A stretch of DNA of 64,000 bases from Microbacterium sp. CH12i (GTDB lineage Bacteria; Actinomycetota; Actinomycetes; Actinomycetales; Microbacteriaceae). The position numbers and the translations under genes were made by a program. This document shows, piece after piece, positions 1-7,509 of this stretch. The notes below the pieces were generated by a model. It saw only the letters and a program-made list of their open reading frames with translations. It was not told the DNA's origin and did no database searches. Position 1 is the stretch's first letter, and every line of letters begins with the position of its first letter. Location of the stretch: NCBI RefSeq assembly GCF_000685355.1, contig NZ_JHET01000001.1, positions 1-64,000 on the forward strand, written 5' to 3'.

Positions 1-287
1 ACCCCAGGTGATACGCGATCCCGGTGCGGGGCCCCACCGCGCGTGAGCCGCAACGCGACGATGCGCCGCTCGGTCTTGCGTGGCAGCTGGCTCGGTGACC
101 TCCGCGGCCTCGAGCTGCGGTCCGTCAGCGGCAGCCCAGCCCGACACCGATCCACCCACCGTTTCGCTGTCGCCGGCGAGCACTGAAACCGTTCCGCAGC
201 GCGGCGAAGCGACCATCCATCCTGAGTTATCAACAGGGCAAGGCGCCGGCGCCCCTCAGGAGTCAACGGAGCATTAGCGTGTGTCAT
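1..287 (-). CDS. IS481-family transposase, N-terminal part (runs off the left edge)
   Basis: This is the 5' part of a DDE transposase reading outwards through the window edge. The ATG at 287-285 follows GGAGGT and sits in the same place as the start of the complete copy at 60768. The visible 95 residues hold the helix-turn-helix end-binding region (LTPEGRRRLALL onwards, with a RWVDRCR helix); the catalytic core lies outside the window. Whether the rest of the gene is intact cannot be seen. Confidence 0.88.
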   Translation of the reverse strand, partial: MTHANAPLTPEGRRRLALLITQDGWSLRRAAERFQCSPATAKRWVDRCRAGLPLTDRSSRPRRSPSQLPRKTERRIVALRLTRGGAPHRDRVSPG

Positions 288-387
288 GGAGACCTCCGGT
301 TTAGAGATGCGAGTGTGGTAACCCACATCCTTGCCGGAGGTCTTCCCTATGTCACGCGTTCACAACCTCCCGAGGAACTACAGCTAG
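1..387 (-). mobile_element. IS481-family insertion sequence, truncated by the window edge
   Basis: The first 387 bases match the reverse complement of the left part of the complete copy at 60668-61769, including the transposase start, leader and outer inverted repeat. The match stops at CTAG (384-387), the target site typical of IS481, after which the sequence becomes the neighbouring gene. The element has inserted into the 3' end of the gene running leftwards from 1458, replacing its natural C-terminus. The two copies are in opposite orientation about 60 kb apart. Confidence 0.88.
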
Positions 388-1458
388 TAACTCGTCCTGC
401 CACGCGTGGATGCGGGCGACGTAGGCGACGAAGTCAATACCAGTTGATCCGCTAAGTTCAATCAGTCTCTCGTTCGCCGCCGACGCAAGTTCGGTGATCC
501 GAAGGCGGTCGAAGATGATCCCCATCGCCCTTTCATCCTTCTCTGCGAGGGCGAGCGACAGATCGTCGTATACCTGCTCCTTCTTCGGCTTGCAGTCCTC
601 ATGTTGCATGAACGGAATGAACATGGACAGCAGGCGCTCACTCGTGGGGCCATTCTGGAACCATCCGACGAAGTGCGGATCCATCGTGGCGTTTAGCGGT
701 TTTGAGCGCCAGTTTTTGCCGGATGCGACCTGACCATACAGCACCGTCTTGCCCGGCTTGCCATCCTTGAATGAGCGCCAGGCTATGAGGTCGACCGAGC
801 CATCCTTGACGACCGCGGGGTCATAAGCCGGGTTCGAGGAGATCAAACGGCCGACGGAGATCCGCGAGATAAAGCGGTTCAGAGCATCGAGAAATTTGCT
901 TGATTCGTCAGGCCTGGGCCAGCCCATCCAATAGACGTCGCCGTGGACATACTCCGCGGCCACGAGAACGGCCATGACCTGCATCAGCTCGGGCATAGCT
1001 TTTCGCAGCTCGTGGTCCTCGGCGATCGTCACGTACTCATACTTGATTGCAGTGATGAGTAACGCAGCCACGTAGAACAGATGGGCGAACCCGTCGGGGG
1101 TCTGGAAGGGTCGCTCGCGTCGGATCAGGAACCAGTTTTGACCGACGACCTCCAGAACAAATGGATAGCTATCACCTAGAGCGTTGGATCGGAACTCCAG
1201 CTCTTCAAAGACCCGCAGCGACAGGTTCTCATCGACAGTGTTCAGGATCCCGCGATCACCGCGAAGGTCGTCGTCGAGTTCGACATCGCCCTCACGGTCC
1301 TCATCGTCGTCATCGCGAACAGGGTCATCGATGATGTTCACCGCCCGCACTAAACGAGAGCTCGTCACCTTCCTAGGGTGCGTCGAGATCAAGGCTTGTA
1401 GCTCCACCCAGTCCGCAATGCGCGCGCGAGAATCAGTCGGGGTGAAGACCTTAGTCAT
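352..1458 (-). CDS. Uncharacterised partner of the ParB-like gene, C-terminus replaced by IS481
   Basis: I recognise no family. The ATG at 1458 is preferred because it overlaps the stop of the upstream ParB-like gene by 8 bases (ATGACTAA), a translational-coupling arrangement; an in-frame ATG at 1503 would force a 53-base overlap. The protein has an acidic run (DDDDEDREGD, around residue 50), then a mostly helical body. The last dozen residues (after WQDEL) are encoded by the left end of the IS481 copy, so the native C-terminus has been cut off and this is probably a damaged gene. Its pairing with a ParB/Srx-fold protein resembles mobile-element and defence gene pairs, which is inference. Confidence 0.6.
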   Translation of the reverse strand: MTKVFTPTDSRARIADWVELQALISTHPRKVTSSRLVRAVNIIDDPVRDDDDEDREGDVELDDDLRGDRGILNTVDENLSLRVFEELEFRSNALGDSYPFVLEVVGQNWFLIRRERPFQTPDGFAHLFYVAALLITAIKYEYVTIAEDHELRKAMPELMQVMAVLVAAEYVHGDVYWMGWPRPDESSKFLDALNRFISRISVGRLISSNPAYDPAVVKDGSVDLIAWRSFKDGKPGKTVLYGQVASGKNWRSKPLNATMDPHFVGWFQNGPTSERLLSMFIPFMQHEDCKPKKEQVYDDLSLALAEKDERAMGIIFDRLRITELASAANERLIELSGSTGIDFVAYVARIHAWQDELLAVVPREVVNA

Positions 1459-2554
1459 CTTCCTCGTCGTCCCCACGAAGAGCAGCGGCTTGCTGTTCGT
1501 CATATTGCTTCACAAGCAAGTTGATCGCTCGGGCGGTGCGGGAGATGTCCCCCACGGTTTTTCGAACCTCGCTGTCACCGTCGTATCCCTGACTGGCTAA
1601 GACCAATGCCTGTTCCAGGTCGTCGACCACGCCGTACACGATTTCGGCGAAGCGAGCGGTCTTGTCTTCCGCCTCGTCGTAGGACTTCGTAAGGTCTCGA
1701 GTGCGCTCAAGAGTCGAGAGCGCCCGAGAATTGGCGAGTACCTCGACAAGCCGCTTCAGGTCGGGGTTCTGACTTCGGATAATCGACGGTTCGCCGGGCT
1801 GCCCGTAAAGCCAAGAGGTGACGCGGCGGAGCTCCTGGTATCTCGCTTGTTTGATGGGCTTCTCCGGGAGGAGCCCATCTTCGCCGGCTTCGAGTTCGAG
1901 GTAGTCTCGCATGCCGGGTCGCGTGAGTCCGGTATAGAGGTGAGAAAAAGCGAACACCCGCTTGTCGCTCTTCGAACGGTCAAACAGGCCCTCGTCCTCG
2001 GCCTGCTCCAGCACCCTCCACCCATTCACGAGACGCAAAATCGTGCTGTGATTGTCGCCGAGCTCTTGGCTCACCTTCCTCACATCTGGTTCGTCAGCCA
2101 ACCATTCCGCCGCGAACCTCGCCTTGGCTAGCGAGTCCCACTTGAAGGCTCCATTAATGTGTTTGAAGCCGATGAAGCTGCGCGCCTCGCGCTTCGACTC
2201 CACGAGCCGGACGCGAACCTCGTCGGGGTAGGGGGCGGCATCTTCAGGGACGCTGATGCCAGATTCCGCCTGCAGCTCGGGACTGCCAATGATTCGGAGG
2301 GCTGCCATCCGGCGGTTGCCCTCGACGACGACGCGAGAGTCCCTCAGGACTATCAGGGGCTCGTAGTCGAACCACCCCGAGGTAGTGATTGACTGCACCA
2401 GCTCGGAGACATCGGCAGTGTCCACGAGATAAAGGATCGCCTCCAGCTCGTCATTAAAGTGCGAATCGGGCATGCGCGGATTCTGAAGATCGAGCTTCAG
2501 GTCGCGCGGGTCCAGAAAGACGTCATCCCGGGTGTTTGGTGTTGCGTTCAACAT
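1451..2554 (-). CDS. ParB/Srx-fold domain protein
   Basis: 367 residues. The N-terminal 120 residues resemble the ParB/sulfiredoxin fold: a DLQNPRMP strand near residue 22 and the signature VVVEGNRRMAALR near residue 75, matching the G-[ND]-R-R-x-x-A-L motif in which the fold binds or hydrolyses nucleotide. A helix-turn-helix-like stretch follows (VRKVSQELGDNHSTILRLV, near residue 160), then a long helical C-terminus ending in an acidic DDEEDD tail. It is too divergent to be a normal chromosome-partition ParB and has no ParA beside it. It is the first gene of a two-gene leftward operon and diverges from the gene at 2721. A role in nucleic-acid metabolism or defence is possible but not shown. 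Confidence 0.72.
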   Translation of the reverse strand: MLNATPNTRDDVFLDPRDLKLDLQNPRMPDSHFNDELEAILYLVDTADVSELVQSITTSGWFDYEPLIVLRDSRVVVEGNRRMAALRIIGSPELQAESGISVPEDAAPYPDEVRVRLVESKREARSFIGFKHINGAFKWDSLAKARFAAEWLADEPDVRKVSQELGDNHSTILRLVNGWRVLEQAEDEGLFDRSKSDKRVFAFSHLYTGLTRPGMRDYLELEAGEDGLLPEKPIKQARYQELRRVTSWLYGQPGEPSIIRSQNPDLKRLVEVLANSRALSTLERTRDLTKSYDEAEDKTARFAEIVYGVVDDLEQALVLASQGYDGDSEVRKTVGDISRTARAINLLVKQYDEQQAAALRGDDEEDD

Positions 2555-2720
2555 GCACCTCCGGCAACAGCCTAGCGATGCAGGAGACTATCGCCCGTAA
2601 CGAGCGAATCGCTCTGCGTTCGAGATCCCTAGGCTCGCGGCCGGGCGACCTCGTCCGGCGCAGTGCTCGAGGGTCAGTGCACGCCTGCGTGAGCCAGACT
2701 AGATGGGATGTCCTCAGTCG

Positions 2721-3617
2721 ATGGCGCCACGAAAGGGGAGACGGTTGTCAAGATCGGGAGAAGAGGAGCACGCCAGGCTCATGCTCTCCGGCGAGTTGGG
2801 ACTGGAGTTCCTCCTTTACGACGACGGCTCTAGGTCGAGCATGCCGGACCTACTGTCGGCAGACAGGAAGCACGTGGCAGAGGTGGTTACGACCTCTTTG
2901 CCCGCCGTTCGGGAGGCGGAACAGCACCTCGATCCCTTAGATGAGTCGCGACTACCTCACTGTGTATGGGTGACGATTCCGTACCCGAGGCTGGGTGGTG
3001 TCACCAAGGGCGTACGCCACAGCATTAAAGCGGACGTTCTCCGGTGGACAGCGGAAGCCGGGTGTGACTACCACTGGTTGTCACACGATGGAGAGCAGTT
3101 GCTCAAGGGGAACAACCCCGATCCGATTCTCGGTCTGCGGTCCTACGATGACGGGATCCGAGTGATGTGTGTTCAGGTTTGCCGACACTCGAACGTTGAA
3201 CCTCATCAAATCAGCTGGCCTGTGGTGCACGCGCCGTCTCCGGAAGATCCATGGAGGTTGGTACGGCGGTCGCTGCACATTATCGACACGGAACATCGAG
3301 GCGGCGTGCAGGCGCTCGCTGAGAAGCTGAGCGGGTACCCAAACAAGCACTTGGTGATGTACCCGTTCGGTCCGCCCGGGAACCTGACGGCAGCGCTCAG
3401 TCACTACGCGCTCCCGCCGATCCTGCTCGAGATGTTGCCTCCACGGCTCAATCCGCCGCTCGCCGATCTACATTTATGGCTCATCTACCAGTACGGCGGC
3501 ACTACCGATACAGAGGGTCTGCATGTCTGCAACGGACGCTGGTCAAAGTTCGGGACGCAGATTCCAAAACTGGACCTTCACTCCCCACTCATGCCGCTCC
3601 ACTACCGAGATGCCTAG
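2721..3617 (+). CDS. Hypothetical protein, possible PD-(D/E)XK-like nuclease
   Basis: 298 residues from the ATG at 2721; ATG 2703 is an in-frame alternative. The N-terminus carries EEEHARLML, then MPDLLS and KHVAEVVTT, an acidic / PD / E-x-V pattern that resembles the core of PD-(D/E)XK nucleases. I see no decisive catalytic lysine. The rest (SHDGEQLLKG, IDTEHRGGVQALAEKL, DLHLWLIY) matches nothing I know. It is divergent from the ParB-like pair, about 165 bases apart, so it may share a control region with it. The nuclease reading is a weak inference. Confidence 0.5.
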   Translation: MAPRKGRRLSRSGEEEHARLMLSGELGLEFLLYDDGSRSSMPDLLSADRKHVAEVVTTSLPAVREAEQHLDPLDESRLPHCVWVTIPYPRLGGVTKGVRHSIKADVLRWTAEAGCDYHWLSHDGEQLLKGNNPDPILGLRSYDDGIRVMCVQVCRHSNVEPHQISWPVVHAPSPEDPWRLVRRSLHIIDTEHRGGVQALAEKLSGYPNKHLVMYPFGPPGNLTAALSHYALPPILLEMLPPRLNPPLADLHLWLIYQYGGTTDTEGLHVCNGRWSKFGTQIPKLDLHSPLMPLHYRDA

Positions 3618-3620
3618 CGG

Positions 3621-3815
3621 TCACTGCGGATCTGCGAGAGCTCGCCTGACCCTGGATGCTCCCACACCAAGTACGCGCCCAATGCTCTCCCAGCTCTGCC
3701 GCTCAGCGCGCATCCGCTCGGCGGTCACGATCCGCTCGGGCGTCATCACGCTCGGGCGTCCGCCAAGCGCGGCCTGATTGAGACGTTGCTGGATCTCGAC
3801 GCGCGCCAGGTGAAT
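3621..3815 (-). pseudogene. Serine recombinase (resolvase) C-terminal remnant
   Basis: Reading leftwards, the final 50 codons encode GGRPSVMTPERI, then a helix-turn-helix ending in VGASRVRRALAD. This matches the DNA-binding tail of resolvases and invertases, including the GRP linker before the helix pair. No catalytic N-terminal domain (Y-x-R-V-S) is found upstream in any frame. The gene is reduced to its tail, evidence of an older mobile element here. Confidence 0.6.
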
Positions 3816-4500
3816 ACCGTCAGTCCCCCCGAGCCCCTGATCGACACGACGACACCAATGGGGCGGGCGCTGTTCGGCATCGTCGCCGCGGAAGGATGTC
3901 AGCCAGTGTGGCGTTGCGACGGTCCTCATCGAATGAGGCGAGCGTCTGGGACAGGACTGTGCGAGCGGCCTTTTGGCCCCAGGCGTCGAGCTGTACCCCC
4001 GTCGCGCGCGATACGCACGATCGCGTGCAGCAGCCGATAGGTGCCTGCATCCCGATCTGGTTCACGATGAGCGGATCAAGCAGATTCAGGCGCGATCCTG
4101 AGCCGTCCTGGTGAACCGAATCGGCTCCCCCTGCCCCAACTCGCGCACCAGCTCGACGTGCCCGCCCTCGTTGCCCTGGGCTTCTTATCAAAAATGACCG
4201 CGCGGCGGACAAGAGCGATGTTCAGAACGGTCGCCTGTCGGGTCGTCGACGGCGCTCCGGTCAGCCTGAGCGCGTAGTGCCCACGTCGTGCTTGCGGGCG
4301 TTCACGAGCCGGCCCGGCCGGGCAACTCGTACGGCGATACTTCACCAGCTGCGCTCCCTACCGGCTGCACATCCTCATCTACGACGGCTTCGGCGCGTCG
4401 ACGAGAGCGCCAGCCGGCTGCGGTGTGTCGCTCACTAGATGGCTTCTTTCTCTCCCTTGCCCGCCAGCAACGTACAGCACCTTGGCGAGACGCTCCGCAT
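3816..4500. other. Decayed intergenic region without an intact gene
   Basis: About 690 bases with no convincing coding frame. On the minus strand short stretches read like broken protein (for example WGQKAARTVLSQTLASFDED near 3900-4000), but frames change every 50-100 bases and contain stops. It appears to be debris of a larger gene or mobile element fused to the resolvase tail. I cannot identify the ancestor. Confidence 0.45.
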
Positions 4501-4503
4501 CCT

Positions 4504-4545
4504 AATGTCGGTGGCCCGCCGTAGTCTGTAAATGTCAGGTTCACA
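4504..4545 (+). promoter_or_regulatory. RecA-NDp (PafBC-type) promoter, copy 1, plus 16-bp repeat
   Basis: TGTCGGTGG (4506-4514), seven bases, then TAGTCT (4522-4527) fits the actinobacterial LexA-independent DNA-damage promoter (RecA-NDp, TTGTCRGTG-N8-TAGNNT). It is followed directly by AAATGTCAGGTTCACA (4530-4545), which recurs behind the next two copies. The gene starts at 4565. Damage inducibility is inferred from the motif. Confidence 0.7.
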
Positions 4546-4564
4546 ACTAACAATGGAGGATGAC

Positions 4565-5083
4565 ATGACAGACATCACCACCACCACGGCGGGACTCGGA
4601 GAGGGCGCCATGGCGCTCCCCCAGGCACCGACAGTCACTGATCGCCGGGTCGGATTCAGCGGCGAGCTGGATCGCGCGCGCAACGAGCTTGCCGAAGCGC
4701 AGCGAGTGATCGCAGAGCGCGATGCCATGATCGCGCAGCGCGACCAGACGCTCGCCACCATCCGTCACGAGCAGATCACCGACGGCGGAGACTTCCGCCT
4801 CACCACGTTCTGGGAGCGTGCCGGACGGATCGCAGATGCAGCGGACTTCTGCCAGGAGTACGACCGCATTGCAGAGGCCATGAACGGCCCTCGCCGCGAG
4901 CGCGACTACGACGTGACACTGCGCCTCACCATCGATTATGACGTGAGCGCACGCGGCTCGGATGGCGACGAAGCGGGCGACCATGCCATCGAAGACTTCT
5001 CCATCGACGCCCTGATCGAAGCGGCCCGCAACGGATCGCTGGAGATCCTCGAAACGGAGGTGTACAGCACCGAAGAATCCTGA
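4565..5083 (+). CDS. Hypothetical protein with central coiled coil
   Basis: 172 residues from ATG 4565, chosen for the GGAGGA four bases upstream; in-frame ATGs at 4532 and 4554 lie too close to the promoter. The N-terminus is Thr/Ala-rich, residues about 40-75 form a predicted coiled coil (ELDRARNELAEAQRVIAERD), and the C-terminus is acidic and ends ETEVYSTEES. No known domain. It sits between a RecA-NDp-type promoter and a strong hairpin, a single-gene cassette like the one that follows. Its late sequence DVTLRLTIDYDV recalls the next gene's FKVNVEIE, so the two may share an origin. Confidence 0.65.
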   Translation: MTDITTTTAGLGEGAMALPQAPTVTDRRVGFSGELDRARNELAEAQRVIAERDAMIAQRDQTLATIRHEQITDGGDFRLTTFWERAGRIADAADFCQEYDRIAEAMNGPRRERDYDVTLRLTIDYDVSARGSDGDEAGDHAIEDFSIDALIEAARNGSLEILETEVYSTEES

Positions 5084-5088
5084 GCACG

Positions 5089-5115
5089 CCCGGGGAGGGG
5101 GTTCCCCTCCCCGGG
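5089..5115 (+). terminator. GC-rich hairpin terminator
   Basis: Perfect 12-bp stem CCCGGGGAGGGG / CCCCTCCCCGGG with a 3-base loop, six bases after the stop at 5083. There is no long T tract, which is common for actinobacterial hairpins. Confidence 0.75.
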
Positions 5116-5120
5116 TTCCA

Positions 5121-5162
5121 AATGTCGGCGGCACCCGCTAGACTGTAAATGTCAGGTTCACA
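5121..5162 (+). promoter_or_regulatory. RecA-NDp (PafBC-type) promoter, copy 2, plus 16-bp repeat
   Basis: TGTCGGCGG (5123-5131), seven bases, then TAGACT (5139-5144), followed by the same AAATGTCAGGTTCACA at 5147-5162. Same spacing as copies 1 and 3. It precedes the gene at 5217. Confidence 0.7.
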
Positions 5163-5216
5163 GATACAGAACGGGAGCGGCGCTCGCCGCATCCCCATCG
5201 ACAGGGAAGGCGCACC

Positions 5217-5408
5217 ATGGCTCACTCATTCAGCTTCAAAGTCAACGTCGAAATCGAACGCGAATCAGGAAAATTTGCCTCGCGTGAAGAGATCGCCGAG
5301 AACCTCCGAACGTGGCTCACCGACGCCGACGAAGGCAGCATCTACGGCATCGGCGCAGACGCGGACAGTACCTACAACACGACCATCTGGGAGGTCGAGG
5401 ACGCCTAG
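5217..5408 (+). CDS. Small hypothetical protein
   Basis: 63 residues, starting MAHSFSFKVNVEIERESGKF and ending WEVEDA. It has alternating beta-strand character followed by a short acidic region (TDADEG) and no cysteines or membrane segment. The ATG lies 55 bases after the promoter repeat, with a weak GGAAGG upstream. Single-gene cassette bounded by promoter copy 2 and the hairpin at 5415. Function unknown. Confidence 0.65.
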   Translation: MAHSFSFKVNVEIERESGKFASREEIAENLRTWLTDADEGSIYGIGADADSTYNTTIWEVEDA

Positions 5409-5414
5409 CCGATC

Positions 5415-5450
5415 ACCCCGAAATGGCGGAGAAAATCCGCCCTCAGGGGT
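5415..5450 (+). terminator. Hairpin after the 63-residue gene
   Basis: Inner stem GGCGGA / TCCGCC (5425-5430, 5436-5441) with a GAAAA loop, outer arms ACCCC / GGGGT. It lies seven bases after the stop at 5408 and just before promoter copy 3. Confidence 0.6.
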
Positions 5451-5454
5451 TCCC

Positions 5455-5496
5455 AATGTCAGTGGCACCCGCTAGACTGTAAATGTCAGGTTCACA
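5455..5496 (+). promoter_or_regulatory. RecA-NDp (PafBC-type) promoter, copy 3, plus 16-bp repeat
   Basis: TGTCAGTGG (5457-5465), seven bases, then TAGACT (5473-5478), with AAATGTCAGGTTCACA at 5481-5496. It precedes the operon starting at 5548. Confidence 0.7.
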
Positions 5497-5547
5497 GTAA
5501 AAACGATTTGGGGCGGCGCTCGCCGCATCCCACCAGAGGAGGACCCC

Positions 5548-5682
5548 ATGATGGCGAGCTACACCCGCCCACCAAACGACCCCCACGACTGGGCAGCCAT
5601 CAGCCGCTGGGAAGACGCCGGCCGGCCACCCATCAACCCCCGACGGCACACCCCAAGACTCCGCCGACCACGACGCACCTAA
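5548..5682 (+). CDS. Small basic hypothetical protein
   Basis: 44 residues, MMASYTRPPNDPHDW onwards, with an Arg/Pro-rich C-terminus (RLRRPRRT). A strong AGAGGAGGA lies 6 bases before the ATG. It is the first gene behind promoter copy 3 and ends ten bases before the next start, so it is probably co-transcribed. No family recognised. Confidence 0.55.
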   Translation: MMASYTRPPNDPHDWAAISRWEDAGRPPINPRRHTPRLRRPRRT

Positions 5683-5691
5683 GGATTCCTG

Positions 5692-6270
5692 ATGGACCTC
5701 ATCACCACCACGTGGACATCAGACGATGCAAACCCACTCGCCATCGGCGCTCTCGTCGTTGGATTCTTCATCCTCTTCGGCGGCCTCTTCGCCACCGCCT
5801 GGATCGCCGGCGACAAAGGAACACGCACCACAAAACGAAGAGCCTGGGCCTGGATCACCGGCACCACGATCGCAATCGTGGGATTGGGACTCATCATTCC
5901 CGGCTTCATCACCCCGCGAGTCACCAACACCAACACCCACACCCAGATCGAAGCCACCGGCACCATCGACTCAATCAGCCCCCTCAACCGCGGCGGCTAT
6001 GGAATCCGACTCACCGACAACCTCGACATCCTCCTCAACGTCAACGAAGACGACAGCGACCAGTACGCGGGCCTCGAAGGACACGAAGCCACCCTCTACT
6101 GCACCACTCCCAACGGAATCGACAGTGACCACACAGCGCTCGCCGCAGGCACGATCCTCACCTGCTCCCCAAACCGCCCCACACCTGAGTCCATCTTCGG
6201 AATCGACATCCCTCACGACGACGACACCGACGCTCGAACCGCCCTCACGATATCCGGAGGAACCAAATGA
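5692..6270 (+). CDS. Hypothetical membrane protein with two transmembrane segments
   Basis: 192 residues. Hydrophobic helices lie at about residues 17-38 (AIGALVVGFFILFGGLFATAW) and 53-73 (ITGTTIAIVGLGLIIPGF), separated by a short basic loop (RTTKRR), which should be cytoplasmic. A ~115-residue soluble domain with beta-rich sequence follows, carrying two cysteines (LYCTT and LTCSP). Its stop overlaps the next start (ATGA), so the two are translationally coupled. Function unknown. Confidence 0.65.
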   Translation: MDLITTTWTSDDANPLAIGALVVGFFILFGGLFATAWIAGDKGTRTTKRRAWAWITGTTIAIVGLGLIIPGFITPRVTNTNTHTQIEATGTIDSISPLNRGGYGIRLTDNLDILLNVNEDDSDQYAGLEGHEATLYCTTPNGIDSDHTALAAGTILTCSPNRPTPESIFGIDIPHDDDTDARTALTISGGTK

Positions 6271-6857
6271 GAATCCCCGCCCGAGCTCCCCTGAATCTTG
6301 CCGCTCAACTCGGCATCGATCTCCGTGCCCTCGGAAACCCCGTGACGGTAGAAGACCTCGCGCCCGGGGAGTTCGTCCTAGCCATCGACGAAAACACAAT
6401 CGCCTCTGGCGGCATCCAGGAAATATCCCAGACGGGATCCTCCTCCCGCGTCTCCCTCTGGGGTGACGGCTACTCCGCTCACCTCGCATCACCTGCCCTG
6501 TACTTCCGGGTCGACAACGACGTGCACACCACGACACCAACCCGATTCGAGCGGCTCCTCGGCGACCGCCCCACCGCGCACGCCACCGCAAGACCGATCT
6601 CAGCCATCCTCGACATTCTCTTTGAACCGACCGCAGTCAGCTTCAGCGACGAAGGGAAACACGTCGTCATTCAAGACGACACCGACCACACCTGGAAGCG
6701 AAGAGTAATCCGAACCGTCGAGAGAAACCGCAGCGCCTACGGCGACGATTTCACCGTGAGGACCAGCAAACCCACCGGCAGCATCGACAGCACCAACAAC
6801 CTCATCCCCATCACTGACGTGAGCACCATGCACGTGCTCACGAACCCCAAAACCTGA
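6267..6857 (+). CDS. Hypothetical soluble protein
   Basis: 196 residues starting at ATG 6267 inside the stop of the preceding gene (coupled translation). No signal peptide, membrane segment or recognised motif. It is moderately acidic with mixed alpha/beta character, and has a basic stretch (TWKRRVIRTVERNR) near residue 140. It ends just before the large inverted repeat at 6868. Confidence 0.6.
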   Translation: MRIPARAPLNLAAQLGIDLRALGNPVTVEDLAPGEFVLAIDENTIASGGIQEISQTGSSSRVSLWGDGYSAHLASPALYFRVDNDVHTTTPTRFERLLGDRPTAHATARPISAILDILFEPTAVSFSDEGKHVVIQDDTDHTWKRRVIRTVERNRSAYGDDFTVRTSKPTGSIDSTNNLIPITDVSTMHVLTNPKT

Positions 6858-6867
6858 AATCTCACTA

Positions 6868-6988
6868 TGATCAACCAAGGCACCCGGCTGTCGAGCACCC
6901 CCGCCTCGCGCGGAACGGTGGTCCCTGCATGTTGTGAACCTGACATTTCGCAACAGCTCCAGCCGGGTGCCGCTTCTCTCGTTGATCA
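6868..6988. repeat. Large imperfect inverted repeat with internal 16-bp element
   Basis: Arms TGATCAAC (6868-6875) plus GGCACCCGGCTG (6879-6890) pair with CAGCCGGGTGCC (6960-6971) plus GTTGATCA (6981-6988). The ~70-base loop holds TGTGAACCTGACATTT (6933-6948), the exact reverse complement of the 16-bp element behind promoter copies 1-3. It could be a mobile-cassette end, a recombination or transfer structure, or a transcriptional barrier. Confidence 0.7.
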
Positions 6989-7024
6989 ACGCACCCCACC
7001 ACCGATCACGAAGGGAACCCACTG

Positions 7025-7509
7025 ATGCACATGCACCACGACGGCATCGACCTCCTCGTCACCGCCGCCATCGCCAGCCTCACCGACAACGACGACCTGA
7101 AGCACAACCCCCAGGCACTCGTCACCGCAGCCGACACCTTCGGCCAAATGCTCACCACCGCGCTCGCCGCATCCCCCACCGATAACAACAGCTATCAGTG
7201 GCAGCCCGCGCCGAACTCCTCACACCCACACTCGTCGACGACCTCATCCTGCAGATCGAACGCACCCGGCTCGCCTACATCGACATCTGCAGCACCCACG
7301 ACGGCTGGCCCGACTCCCCCGCGCACCGATACATCGACCGCCTCGGGATCACCATCCGCGAACGCCTCAACCGCGGCACCACCGACCCCAACCGGCTGAT
7401 CCTCACCTCGAGCGACCTCGAGGAAACCCACGCCGACTGGCGCCGACCCACCATCCACGCCCACCCATCCCTCACCAACCACCAGGAGCACAACCATGGC
7501 CAGCCGTGA
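7025..7509 (+). pseudogene. Hypothetical protein split by an apparent one-base deletion
   Basis: Two frames join smoothly. MHMHHDGIDLLVTAAIASL runs to SYQWQPA (about 7210), and the other frame continues AELLTPTLVDDLILQIERTR to the stop at 7509. Restoring one G in the GCGCCG at about 7210 gives a 161-residue protein. Helical N-terminus; the C-terminal part carries EETHADWRRP. It overlaps the next start at 7496. Family unknown. The break matches the GG/CC-loss pattern seen throughout the window, so the gene may be intact in the living cell. Confidence 0.5.

Noticed and set aside
3820..4212. Conjugation ATPase remnant in the decayed region
   Set aside because: Scattered phrases such as LNLLDPL and RTVLSQTLASFDED hinted at a VirB4-like protein, but no Walker motif or continuous frame could be found.
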